Shown here one piece after another: positions 32,481-41,625 of a DNA stretch of 64,000 bases (within the stretch, counting starts at the first letter, position 1; each line of letters opens with the position of its first letter). The DNA comes from J054 sp965221985 (GTDB lineage: Bacteria; Pseudomonadota; Gammaproteobacteria; Steroidobacterales; GCA-2729495), in the NCBI GenBank assembly GCA_965221985.1, contig OZ244928.1:558001-622000 (forward strand), given 5' to 3'. The position numbers were made by a program, and so were the translations under genes. Under the pieces are notes generated by a model. The model saw only the letters and a program-made list of their open reading frames with translations. It was not told the DNA's origin and made no database searches.

Positions 32481-33425
32481 CTAGTTCTTTGAAGCATGGA
32501 CGATCACGCTCTCCCAGTTCGGACTGGAAGTTCCGGCTAATCTTCGCTCAACCCCACTATGAGAACCTTCCCTAAACTTTTCGATAGAAAAGCCAATGTC
32601 GCTTAAACAATGCTGTACTTCATTGTGCCTATATCTGACCTTTCCACTTCCGTAATATCGATTCAACGGTGAATGTTCTGAGGCATCATAACCCACGTTA
32701 TCGTCATAGCAAAGAATCTGAAACACAAAGTGTCCGCCAGTCGAAAGCACGCGATAAGCTTCTCTAAAGTACTCCCACGTTACCTCATCAGGACAATGCT
32801 GAAAGACGAGAAAAGAGATAACCAGATCCATGGCATCGTCATCTATCCCGACAAGGCGCGAATCAGTCCTGCGCAAATGCACGTTTTTACGGCCAGACAA
32901 ATAATTTCGGGCTCTTTCGAGCATCTTCTCTGATACATCAAACCCTGTAACGCTTGCTACCCGATGAGAAAGAGGCAGCTCAAGGCGGCCCATACCACAT
33001 CCTATATTGACGACATTCCAACTGGGATCCAGCGTCAAAATATTATTCAGCGCCTCAATTCCTTCGCGACCGGCCACGCTGAACTCTTCCATTGTCTTGG
33101 TTTCATTGTCGATTACGAAAGCTGCATCGGAATCCGTGCCCTGGGCAAGGCAATCCCACGCTAGTCGCATATTCGTTTCGTGATCTACATCCTCTGAAAC
33201 AAGCACAAGGCCGTGAATCATCATATCCAAGAACTGCCTAGCCTGATCCGACCCCCCGGCTTCGTCAATCGCCTCGCTTATAGTATGAGGCAATGAAAAA
33301 AGCTGAAGAAGAGATACTGCATCACTTGATGCAGTCCATTGCGCGTTTACGCCATTGAAGATGCGAACGTTACCGTTCGATTGCGGAGAAAACTGAACGG
33401 AAGACGATAGAACGTAGCGCAACAT
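32481..33425 (-). CDS. Class I SAM-dependent methyltransferase with N-terminal wing
   Basis: 314 residues. The C-terminal two thirds (about 115-300) is a class I methyltransferase with VVNIGCGMGRLELPL, the acidic FDVSEKML and FLVFQHCPD motifs. The first 90 residues look like a PqqD-type small winged domain (VRIFNGVNAQWTAS). A similar module occurs at the C-terminus of the methyltransferase at 34828, suggesting a shared carrier or peptide-binding step. Likely substrate is a sugar or glycan intermediate, by context only. Confidence 0.82.
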   Translation of the reverse strand: MLRYVLSSSVQFSPQSNGNVRIFNGVNAQWTASSDAVSLLQLFSLPHTISEAIDEAGGSDQARQFLDMMIHGLVLVSEDVDHETNMRLAWDCLAQGTDSDAAFVIDNETKTMEEFSVAGREGIEALNNILTLDPSWNVVNIGCGMGRLELPLSHRVASVTGFDVSEKMLERARNYLSGRKNVHLRRTDSRLVGIDDDAMDLVISFLVFQHCPDEVTWEYFREAYRVLSTGGHFVFQILCYDDNVGYDASEHSPLNRYYGSGKVRYRHNEVQHCLSDIGFSIEKFREGSHSGVERRLAGTSSPNWESVIVHASKN

Positions 33426-33649
33426 CAGCAGGACCTGGCAAAAACGGAGTTCGTAAAAACTATACTAAAAACTGTGTGAGGAATAGTGTCGGTCGAAATG
33501 AATAGCAACAAGCACACAAAGCCCTATTCAATCCTCAGTGTTTGATTAGAAATCGGATAGACGATGCATAGGTTTAGGTACCTACTTAAATCCTAAATAC
33601 AATGGCATCTGAATCTTCGGTACCGCCTTACCTGTAATAGTCGCGACCC

Positions 33650-34818
33650 GATCTGACAGTTACCGATCCTGATGGTCGTGCATGTGTCAGATCAGTTCAA
33701 CGTACCGACCTTTGCCTCCCACAGTTCGCGTCCTTCGCGCAAAGTCTGCATAGGAGTTCTGCCGCAACACATCTTACCCTGATGCGAGCGATTGTTGTTG
33801 TAGTCGTCGACCCAGGCATCTAGGTCAGCCTGCAACGCGTCGAGTTCTGAGTACACTTTCTTTCGGAAAGCGATCTCGTAGAACTCCTCTTTCACTGTTC
33901 GATGGAAGCGTTCGCAGATACCGTTTGTCTGCGGACTGTAGGCCTTTGTCTTCGTATGCTCGATGTCATTGACTGCCAAGTACAACTGGTAGTCGTGACG
34001 CTCAGCACGCCCACAGAACTCAGTGCCACGGTCTGTCAAGATACGGATCAGGTCGACCCCGTTTTCCTCCAGCATCGGCAGTACACGATCATTGAGAAGA
34101 TCCGCAGCCGTTATCGGTGTCTTGGTCGTGTACAGCTTGCAGGCAGCGACTTTCGCGTAGGTGTCCACGAACGTCTGCTGATAGATGCGGCCAATGCCCT
34201 TGATCGTGCCGACGTAGTACGTGTCCTGCGATCCGAGGTACCCAGGGTGCTCGGTCTCGATCTCGCCGTGGACTTCGTCTGAAGCGCGCTGCCGTTCCAG
34301 TGCGACGACTTGGGCCTCAGTCAGAACGATACCTTCCTCGGCCACTTTCGCTTCCAGGGCCTTGAGTCGGAGCTTGCGACTCTGCAGCTTGTGACGAAGC
34401 CAGATGCTACGTACGCCGCTGGGTGACACGAACACCCCGGTTTTCCTCAGCTCGTTGCTGACGCGGACCTGGCCGTGAGCCGGGTACTCCAGGGCGAAGT
34501 CCAGCACCGCCTGCTCTACCTGCGGCTCCACACGGTTCTTCGGATTGGGTTTACGCCGGGTCTTTTCCAGCAGCGCTTCAACGCCACCTTCATCTCGAGC
34601 CGATTGATAACGATAAAACGTGTCACGTGACACGCCCATCATCTGACAGGCTTTGGATACATTGCCGAGTTCTTCGGCGAGATTTAGCAGTCCAATCTTG
34701 TTTCGTATGATTCTCTGTGTAGACTGGTTCATGAGGGTTATCCTTATGGTTTTGATTGAAAGTTCGCACTTCCATCAAAACCGATAACCCTCGCTCTTTT
34801 CAAGCCAGGTGTCAGATC
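33650..34818 (-). mobile_element. IS481-family insertion sequence
   Basis: An element of about 1.17 kb bounded by the inverted 9-bp ends GATCTGACA (33650-33658) and TGTCAGATC (34810-34818), with one complete transposase gene. A further TGTCAGATC lies at 33685, making a hairpin with the left end. No target-site duplication is obvious. It lies between two methyltransferase genes without breaking either. Confidence 0.7.
33692..34732 (-). CDS. IS481-family transposase
   Basis: 346 residues, apparently complete. An N-terminal helix-turn-helix (VSKACQMMGVSRDTFYRYQ) is followed by a second DNA-binding region (about 60-130) and an RNase H-like DDE core (about 165-330) with the Asp of YYVGTIKG, LTDRGTEF and the Glu of NGICERFHRTVKEEF. 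It catalyses movement of the surrounding element. The gene differs from the truncated copy at 14844, so the two IS are related but distinct. Confidence 0.93.
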   Translation of the reverse strand: MNQSTQRIIRNKIGLLNLAEELGNVSKACQMMGVSRDTFYRYQSARDEGGVEALLEKTRRKPNPKNRVEPQVEQAVLDFALEYPAHGQVRVSNELRKTGVFVSPSGVRSIWLRHKLQSRKLRLKALEAKVAEEGIVLTEAQVVALERQRASDEVHGEIETEHPGYLGSQDTYYVGTIKGIGRIYQQTFVDTYAKVAACKLYTTKTPITAADLLNDRVLPMLEENGVDLIRILTDRGTEFCGRAERHDYQLYLAVNDIEHTKTKAYSPQTNGICERFHRTVKEEFYEIAFRKKVYSELDALQADLDAWVDDYNNNRSHQGKMCCGRTPMQTLREGRELWEAKVGTLN

Positions 34819-34827
34819 AAGTCGAAA

Positions 34828-36111
34828 CTATTTCACCTTACCATAGCTGTCGCTCGTCAACAAATAAGCGTAGCCCCTTTGATTCAAGAAATGAAAAAGT
34901 TTCTTGAGCTCCTGCCTTATGAAATCCGTGTTCACACCGGGCACTTTTTGTAGAACCTCCTCGTACATTTCACTTATTCGCGTTACCCCGTCCATTCTCT
35001 CAATCAACGCCCTATTCAAGTCAGTTACCGGTATTGATAGTGTTCCGGTCCCGTCATCATACTCAAACATCTGGCCAGGGATCATCTGTTCGGCTATTGC
35101 CTCTTGCTTTCCATATAGACTCCAAAATAGAAGTATCGAATTGTCTTCTTCATCAAGAGTGGCCAATACGTCAGGCTGCCTTGATAGATAGAACTCGTGT
35201 TTTGAGTTGACGCACCCGAGCTGTTCCGCAATATACTGTTTCTGCCGCACGTCCATACTAGCCAAGCGATTTCGAATATCAGGGTCGGCAACAAAACTTG
35301 CAGGATCGTATAAATGCGATCTAATTGGGAATCCTGCTATGTTGAGAGACACGGACTCCGCGAGCGAATACAACTCTTGCACATCGAAACATCGATCCTG
35401 ACTGTGCAACAAAAGATCATACAGGCCGGCATCGCCGTAGCCGTCAGACGATATCTCCCCTTTCCATTTGGCGAAATTCCGATAGAAGCTATTCGTAGCA
35501 GGCAGAGCGGTGAGCAAGTCTCTCGCCCTCGAGATTTTCTCGGCGCTGTCGATGGAATCTGGCAAATAGGTCCTTAACAAGCTCTGCATGTCGTAAACCT
35601 CTCGCCGAGCATATTTGCCATACAGCATAAGAAACATCGCGCCGTCATCCTTCAGTACATGCTCCAAAGCAGCTAACCCTGCTTCAGTCGATTCCAGGTG
35701 ATGAAGAACCCCGATGCAGTTTATGAAATCGAATTTCCCAAGATCGAGCCGTGGAGCATTCAATAGTGAATCGGTAATCCAGCGGATGTTCTTGAGCCCT
35801 CTTTGGCGAGCCCTTTCTTCAGCGATAGCTCTAGATGATTCCGAAAAATCCAGATAGACAACCTCTGCGTTGCAGTCCCTTAACTGCTCGGCCAGATAAA
35901 TAGTGCTGTCTCCGGTTCCCCCTCCGGCAACAAGACAACGAAATTCTGAGCGAAAATCCCTATTCCCGCTGAAGCAATAGTGGTTCAGTACGACCAGATT
36001 ATCGCCAAGGGTATGTACCAACCGCCGACTTTCATCATTCGGATCTCTGGGTGGGTATGGAAGTTCCTCGTACTGCTGTTTTACAGATCCGAGAAAACTG
36101 TTTCGAGGCAT
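34828..36111 (-). CDS. SAM-dependent methyltransferase with C-terminal wing
   Basis: 427 residues. The N-terminus has the YEELPYPPRDP motif seen in a group of methyltransferases, then a class I fold (about 55-200) with CLVAGGGTGDST and VLHHLES. A middle helical domain follows. The last 90 residues (ALIERMDGVTRISEMYEEVL) resemble a PqqD-like winged module. Probably part of the glycan cassette. The IS481 end lies ten bases past its stop codon, so the gene is intact. Confidence 0.82.
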   Translation of the reverse strand: MPRNSFLGSVKQQYEELPYPPRDPNDESRRLVHTLGDNLVVLNHYCFSGNRDFRSEFRCLVAGGGTGDSTIYLAEQLRDCNAEVVYLDFSESSRAIAEERARQRGLKNIRWITDSLLNAPRLDLGKFDFINCIGVLHHLESTEAGLAALEHVLKDDGAMFLMLYGKYARREVYDMQSLLRTYLPDSIDSAEKISRARDLLTALPATNSFYRNFAKWKGEISSDGYGDAGLYDLLLHSQDRCFDVQELYSLAESVSLNIAGFPIRSHLYDPASFVADPDIRNRLASMDVRQKQYIAEQLGCVNSKHEFYLSRQPDVLATLDEEDNSILLFWSLYGKQEAIAEQMIPGQMFEYDDGTGTLSIPVTDLNRALIERMDGVTRISEMYEEVLQKVPGVNTDFIRQELKKLFHFLNQRGYAYLLTSDSYGKVK

Positions 36112-36188
36112 AGAAGGTCCTAAGCGAGTAAAGGCATTGTCTGTCGCACGTTCTAATAGCTGACGGAAGCAGATGCCTAGTTTGCAGA

Positions 36189-36220
36189 GATTCTACAGTC
36201 TGGCAGTGTGACCAGTCACG
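36189..36220. repeat. 32-bp imperfect repeat, copy 2
   Basis: Matches 30192-30223 at 26 of 32 positions. It starts 78 bases upstream of the methyltransferase ATG at 36111. Confidence 0.5.
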
Positions 36221-36420
36221 GGTTTCGGGTCGGTTCGTCCGATATCTTCATGAAATTGCCAGATTTACTAGTTTACAGCGTTCGTGGGGGCGATTTCTGA
36301 CTATGCTCGTTCGTCCTTTCATCGAGATCCTGGCCAACTTTTCGGAATCGCGAATCACGTTTATTCTCGATTCCAAGCGCAGCATCAAGGATGACCAATA
36401 ATCGTATTTCTTTGCTAATT

Positions 36421-36557
36421 TCAATTCTCCCTTACCAATATTTATGAGGGCGGAAAATTATTGGAATCGACGATGAATCGGCACAAACCTTTACCGCTTT
36501 TAGATCGCACCGGTGAACTGCCTGTATCTATCGGGTTCTCAGAGTTACACCATCAGA
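36421..36557. repeat. Diverged ~135-bp non-coding repeat, copy 2
   Basis: Counterpart of 32303-32438. It is in the same orientation and shares the block order described there. Confidence 0.55.
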
Positions 36558-36733
36558 TATAAGAGCTTCGGGGCTAGCGACGGGAACCGACTCTGAGCCA
36601 TGTCGAGAAACGGTACGAGTACGATCTGAAACCGATCATTTCCAGCCTGTAATCTACGGGAATCCACCAGTAGACTGGGTTTGACTAGTATTAGTTTCAT
36701 TGAAGTGTCCCGCGGAATGTTAGTAAGTCTCGG

Positions 36734-38188
36734 TCACTCGGCGCCAAATTTTCTTTTAAGAAGATCTAATCGACGATACATTTCGTCACTCGCAAAGCCG
36801 AGGTCCACGATCGCATCGAGTCGATTCCGGGCCGAGGCGCCGTAATAAAATGATGAATAGGCTGCTAGCCGCTCAAGTTCTTCGAGGCTCGCTGCCAATG
36901 CCCAGTTTTCGAACATCTCACCCGGAGCCAGATAATCAAAACGCGAGGAAGGCGCGAGAAACGGCTCGGTCGTATCGAGCCGTTTCTTCTCCATAATTTG
37001 CATTGTGAGCTGGTTTAACGCTTGTACCGCTATTAAGCGGGCACCAAATGCTGCGGCTATACGGGCCAGAGTCGCGAGTCTCAGACCCGACGGCTCGCGC
37101 TGACACACGCGCTGCATTATGCCGAGACTGCGCTCCAGTGCCGCGAACCGTGTTGCAGTATCAGTCGCCTCATCCCGACTAAGTGCGAATAGAGACAATG
37201 CCTGTAGAACCTGATCGCTGCTACCCCCTGCGGCTGCGTTCATCCACGAATCGCCCAAGAGTTTTCCATAGGCCGTCGAAAACAACATTGCCTCCCATCC
37301 AGAAACATCGCCTCCGTCCCCACCAAACTCATTGGCAATAGAATCCAAGCGAGAATTCTCGGAAAGCTGGGCTGCGGTTACCAGGAGCTGGCGACTGGCG
37401 AGCCCCTCAGCCATGTCGGCTTTGCAACAAAACAGGTTCAGCAGATACTCATCTGCTTGCTTATTGCGCTCAAACGGCACCAGGAGATCGATACCAGGAA
37501 CCAAACGATAAGATGAGTAGCCGATTACCGAGAATGTCTCTACTAGATCACTTACTTGATCATTTTGCAGGCTCTCCTCGGCCTTGACTTCATACTGCAC
37601 CAACGGCGATTCTTCCTCGAAAAATCGGCGCCCTCCCTCTACAATTTTCTTCTCCGCGCCCTCTGCGTCAATTTTTACAAAGGCGATATTGCCCCAGTCC
37701 CACTTGGCATAGCACTCGTCGAGCGTGCGAACTTTTACCGTTTCGGATCTTACGGCGGAGCCCTTCGAGTCTACCAAGGCATTAAGTTCTGAATTTTCGT
37801 GAGTTTGTAGCTGTGCCGTGCCACTCTGGTCTGACAGTGCGCGTCGAATCACAGTAACGTGCTCGAAGTCGTTTTCTGCAATACTGCGGGCCAAATAATC
37901 TGCTGTAGATGAAGTTGGCTCAAATGCCAGGACGCGACCGCTCGGACCTACCGCCTTTGCCATAGACATGGCATACACGCCATAGTTTGCCCCAATATCG
38001 ATTACGCATTGCCCCGACGTCAACAAGTGACGAAGAAACTTGACTTCGTCTTCAAACCAGTCACCTTGCTCTTCGAGGACGTACGGCGTTATCAGGTCAA
38101 GCGAATCCGGTACTACTACTTTCGCCCCGTCTGTGAGCGTGCAAATCTTTACGCTACTCGCTTCCCTCTGATCTCCGATTGGCATCAA
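36734..38188 (-). CDS. FkbM-family methyltransferase with long C-terminal extension
   Basis: 484 residues. The FkbM SAM-methyltransferase domain covers about 35-225 (VIDIGANYGVYAMSMAKAVG, VLAFEPTS, FVKIDAEGAE). FkbM enzymes O-methylate sugars or secondary metabolites. The C-terminal half (about 240-484) is helical and of unknown role, and may be a second module. It overlaps the upstream sulfotransferase gene by four bases, so the two are co-translated. Confidence 0.85.
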   Translation of the reverse strand: MMPIGDQREASSVKICTLTDGAKVVVPDSLDLITPYVLEEQGDWFEDEVKFLRHLLTSGQCVIDIGANYGVYAMSMAKAVGPSGRVLAFEPTSSTADYLARSIAENDFEHVTVIRRALSDQSGTAQLQTHENSELNALVDSKGSAVRSETVKVRTLDECYAKWDWGNIAFVKIDAEGAEKKIVEGGRRFFEEESPLVQYEVKAEESLQNDQVSDLVETFSVIGYSSYRLVPGIDLLVPFERNKQADEYLLNLFCCKADMAEGLASRQLLVTAAQLSENSRLDSIANEFGGDGGDVSGWEAMLFSTAYGKLLGDSWMNAAAGGSSDQVLQALSLFALSRDEATDTATRFAALERSLGIMQRVCQREPSGLRLATLARIAAAFGARLIAVQALNQLTMQIMEKKRLDTTEPFLAPSSRFDYLAPGEMFENWALAASLEELERLAAYSSFYYGASARNRLDAIVDLGFASDEMYRRLDLLKRKFGAE

Positions 38189-38805
38189 GCAGATCCTGAA
38201 ACTGGCAGCTGATAGTCGAAATACTCAAGATCTTTGCTAAATATCTGGTCCAGTAGTCTGAGCGCTTCCGTACCTATGACATGATTAGGAAGCACGCTTG
38301 GAGACCTCTCGTGATGCGCCAAGGACATAGATGGAAGGCCGAGCGTCTGAGATATTTTCGCAAACACTACATCGAGCTCTTCAAATTTGCCAATGTAGTC
38401 TAGCTCTTCATCGAGCATATTCAGATACACGGCATTTGGCAGGGAGGCCGTACTTTCGACGCTAGTATTGAAACGATGATCATGCTCGACCGTAATTGGA
38501 TACCCGAACTTCTGCATGTAGCCTCGCAAAAAATCAGTATAGGTTTTGACAGCTTGCAAGTTATCAACAAAGTACGCTGAATATTTCAGAGCCGAAAGCA
38601 TTCGCGTGAACGGGTCACGAACGATGCTGAACTTGAAGTAAGAATCCCAGTAATCTTTATAAAGACTGCGCGCCTGACTTGCGATCAAGTGTTTGGTAGC
38701 TGGCTCTATACTCCACCAATCCTGGCCACAAATTGCATGCTCAATACTCGTTCCTGCGGTCCGTGGGATGTGAATATAGATGCATTTAAACTGGTGGGAG
38801 ATCAT
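38185..38805 (-). CDS. Sulfotransferase family 2-like protein
   Basis: 206 residues. The PAPS-binding loop IHIPRTAGTSIEHA (about 9-22) and the 3'-phosphate region FSIVRDPFTRMLSAL (about 66-80) are typical of carbohydrate sulfotransferases of the Golgi type 2 family. It would transfer sulfate from PAPS to a glycan. It shares a four-base overlap with the FkbM methyltransferase, indicating joint O-methylation and sulfation of one product. Confidence 0.88.
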   Translation of the reverse strand: MISHQFKCIYIHIPRTAGTSIEHAICGQDWWSIEPATKHLIASQARSLYKDYWDSYFKFSIVRDPFTRMLSALKYSAYFVDNLQAVKTYTDFLRGYMQKFGYPITVEHDHRFNTSVESTASLPNAVYLNMLDEELDYIGKFEELDVVFAKISQTLGLPSMSLAHHERSPSVLPNHVIGTEALRLLDQIFSKDLEYFDYQLPVSGSA

Positions 38806-39062
38806 TGTCGATGAAAAAATACGGCCCGGTAGACCGCAATATTAGCAGTTTGCGACTATTTGACGAATGCGTATAGATCGGAGAGCGACGCCAGAATAGC
38901 ATTGGATAGAGAGTCACGACACAAGCCCGGCCGGCAGTGGAATTGCCCCATACGATGTATCTAAGTGGAGTAATCCGACACGCTGCGGTAGAAGCTGTGT
39001 ATATCTAAGGGCAAGGGGAGATTGCTATAATCTATCAATGGTAAAAATAAAGAGACGCTCTC

Positions 39063-39359
39063 TTGCAGAATCAAGACCCGCCACAAGATCAAGTATTGGC
39101 TCTCATCGACTCCTATAATCAGGCAAGATTCCAGCAAGCATTGAACAAGGCTGCGGAACTACTGCAAAAATTCCCTAATTTATTCCCTAATTCTTTCATT
39201 CTTTATAGTCTTCTCGGTGGTGCGAATGAAAATTTGGGACAACTCGATGCCGCCATAGACAGCTACAAGCAGGCTCTCAAAATTAGACCTGACTATGCCG
39301 AGGGCTACTACATTATAGGTAACCATCATTCTATACAAAACAAGTGGCAGTCAAATTAG
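39063..39359 (+). pseudogene. Truncated TPR protein
   Basis: 98 codons from a TTG (an ATG is absent) encode two to three tetratricopeptide repeats (AELLQKFPNLF, LGQLDAAIDSYKQALKIRPDYAEGYYIIGN), then stop. The repeats resemble the N-terminal part of TPR-glycosyl- or sulfotransferases such as the one at 41622. The enzymatic domain is missing, so this looks like a 5' remnant. Confidence 0.55.
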
Positions 39360-39417
39360 TGGGCATTTGACTGGCAAGCAACCTATTTGCAGACGAGCTT
39401 TTACAAGGAAACCCAAT

Positions 39418-40341
39418 CTACGAGACACGTCGAAGAATCGAGTCTTGCGAGCAGGTCACATTTCTTCCAAAGTAGTCACAGTAATAGGTATCAACCCTAT
39501 AGCTTTCTGGATAATCGCCAATAAAACGTGCGATTTCATCCGATTTGTCTTCCCAATCCTCAACTATCAGATAATCGTTCACTGAAATATGGCGATGCAG
39601 GTGGCTTAATACACCGTGAACATTGATATGAGCATCCTCTACGACCAACCAAGGATGCGGCAGCTTAACAAGCAGCTCATCGGTAAACACATCCTGTACG
39701 AAATTGCAGTCGCCGACCAAGAAATTCACGTCTTCGGATTTCATTCGTGGTGAGTTGATGTCCAGCGAGAATATTTCGCAATCGATGGCGAATGCCTTTG
39801 CGAGATCTGCCATCCAGACGGCACTGGCTCCATTTCCAGAGCCGATCTCAATGATCGTTCGCGGCTTCAGCTCCCAAATAAGCATTTGGTAGATAGCCAT
39901 ATCAAACGCTGTCTTGTAAAGGTTTTCGCCCTTCCAAGAAACGCAATCGAAGCGCCCCTGACTCATTGCAAAAGACCTGTGTCTTTCATGTTCGGTAAGA
40001 AAACCGACATCAGTCGTATCAAACACTGACTTCACAACTTTTTGGCGCTCATCATATGGAATAAAGCGCCCGCGATCGTAATCCACTATCTGAGCCACTA
40101 GGCGCTCGACATCCCATCGAGAAATAACTTTCGTCAGAGAGTCAATGATGCTGCCGAGATCTGCATCCGGAGCCATCGCAGACATACTTGCTTGAGTAAG
40201 GGCGAACGCGGCCTTTAGCTCCTGATCTCTAAACGTTGGGATATTCTGCTGTCCATCCAACTTCGATTGCCAGGCAGAGAGAAATTCATCAAATGCGCCC
40301 CGAAGCGTCGGGCCATCAATATAGTATTTGTTGCTGCTCAT
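39418..40341 (-). CDS. CmcI-like (cephalosporin hydroxylase family) methyltransferase
   Basis: 307 residues from the ATG at 40341; a longer frame to 40398 lacks support. The CmcI domain (about 110-300) has TIIEIGSGNGASAVWMADLA as its SAM site (split here as EIGSGNGAS), DCEIFSLDIN and LVVEDAH, with metal-ligand-type acidic residues. Family members methylate sugars such as rhamnosyl groups or act in antibiotic synthesis. In this cassette a sugar O-methyltransferase role is likeliest. Confidence 0.82.
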   Translation of the reverse strand: MSSNKYYIDGPTLRGAFDEFLSAWQSKLDGQQNIPTFRDQELKAAFALTQASMSAMAPDADLGSIIDSLTKVISRWDVERLVAQIVDYDRGRFIPYDERQKVVKSVFDTTDVGFLTEHERHRSFAMSQGRFDCVSWKGENLYKTAFDMAIYQMLIWELKPRTIIEIGSGNGASAVWMADLAKAFAIDCEIFSLDINSPRMKSEDVNFLVGDCNFVQDVFTDELLVKLPHPWLVVEDAHINVHGVLSHLHRHISVNDYLIVEDWEDKSDEIARFIGDYPESYRVDTYYCDYFGRNVTCSQDSILRRVS

Positions 40342-40616
40342 ACAAGATTCCAGATTTCTGTTTTCAGATTCAAAATTCCAAATTCTGCATTTTTTCACGC
40401 GCTCTCATCAATGAGGGATTGGATTGTAGCGGCCAATGGGCTGTCTAGAGATATCCGCATTGTTTGGCCCCACTATATCCAACCAGCCATTTAAGCGCGA
40501 TATTGAAACAAGCCAATGTATCTACTTTGCATGGGTGGCAGAGGACGACTGGTTAAATTCTTATAGCCAAGTGCGGTCTAGTATACTGGCAAAGTGTTTA
40601 TGCGGGTGTCAGAACG

Positions 40617-41291
40617 ATGGATTTTATCTATGTACGGAAGAACGCTATTCCAGATGATTTTTGCGATGATCTTATAGAAATTTTTGAGGGCCATGCCGGA
40701 GTAAATGCTGGGATAAGTAGCGACGGGGTGAATCTGAAGAAAAAGCGCAGTCGCGATTTGACATTGGAAAGATTCGACGACCTAAAAGAAGTCCGCCAGA
40801 AACTACTCGACTTCTCACTCGATCATCTCACCGACTATTTTATCAAGTATCCATACGTAGGCAGCATGAATCCCACTCTTAGAAGTAGTGATACGGGAAA
40901 AGAAACCGAGATAACAATTGATAACATCTCAAGCATCAATCGAGATGTTTCGAAGATGCTTGTTCAACGCCTATTCAGATCTGGCACTATCAATATACAA
41001 AAATATGATGCTCGTATTGGCGGCTACCCTCATTGGCATTCGGAGATTTATCCAGATTCAGAATTTGAAGGGCTACATCGAATAGTTTTTTGGATGTACT
41101 ACTTGAATGATGTAGAAGAGGGAGGCGAAACAGAGTTCTATTTCCAGCAAGAATCCTTCCGGCCAACTAAGGGCACGATGCTTATTGCACCCGCTGGCTT
41201 TACGCATACTCACAGAGGAAACACTCCGCTATCAAACGACAAGTATATTGCAACGTCGTGGCTGCTATACAATCGAGGCGGAGGTATGTAA
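40617..41291 (+). CDS. 2OG-Fe(II) oxygenase (prolyl-hydroxylase-like)
   Basis: 224 residues with the jelly-roll core at about 125-215. The iron ligands appear as His and Glu in PHWHSEIYP (the acidic ligand is Glu, less common than Asp) and the distal His in GFTHTHRG; the 2-oxoglutarate-binding basic residue would be the Arg in HTHRG. WMYYLNDVEEGGETEF is a P4Hc family stretch. It may hydroxylate a protein or a glycan precursor. It starts divergently from the CmcI gene. Confidence 0.85.
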   Translation: MDFIYVRKNAIPDDFCDDLIEIFEGHAGVNAGISSDGVNLKKKRSRDLTLERFDDLKEVRQKLLDFSLDHLTDYFIKYPYVGSMNPTLRSSDTGKETEITIDNISSINRDVSKMLVQRLFRSGTINIQKYDARIGGYPHWHSEIYPDSEFEGLHRIVFWMYYLNDVEEGGETEFYFQQESFRPTKGTMLIAPAGFTHTHRGNTPLSNDKYIATSWLLYNRGGGM

Positions 41292-41445
41292 TTGCGTCGA
41301 GCGTAGCGCTAGAGCACGCTTTGCTAGAAAAATTTAGCCTGTCGCGATTTCTCATTCATCTCTGGCTCAATAACTATATATCGCGTCAAGCAAGCCAATT
41401 TTGGTAGAGTCTTCTCGCTATTAATAAATCGACCCCGGTGATGTA

Positions 41446-41625
41446 ATGGATGACTGGTTAATGAACGCTACCCTGGAGTCGCTTGAACGATTGAGCGCAG
41501 ACTCGTCATTCTACTCAGGCCCCTACTCCAACCAACGACTCAAAACGATGATCAATCTTGGTTTTGCCGAAGAGGATAACAGTCACCGTCTGAGGCGCGT
41601 TGATCAACGGTATGGCCCGACTTGA
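41446..41625 (+). CDS. 59-residue winged-helix-like small protein
   Basis: An ATG about 10 bases after ccccggtgatg encodes MDDWLMNATLESLERLSADS... ending RRVDQRYGPT. The pattern (helix, helix, LKTMINLGFAEED, basic strand) resembles the C-terminal module of the GT4 protein at 30318 and the winged modules of the cassette methyltransferases. Its stop overlaps the TTG start of the next gene (ttga), suggesting coupling. A free-standing module of this kind may be a docking domain. Confidence 0.5.
   Translation: MDDWLMNATLESLERLSADSSFYSGPYSNQRLKTMINLGFAEEDNSHRLRRVDQRYGPT

Larger units (their letters stand above)
36112..36733. other. Non-coding gap with two diverged repeats
   Basis: No gene seen. 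It holds the second copies of both cassette repeats (36189-36220 and 36421-36557). Confidence 0.4.
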
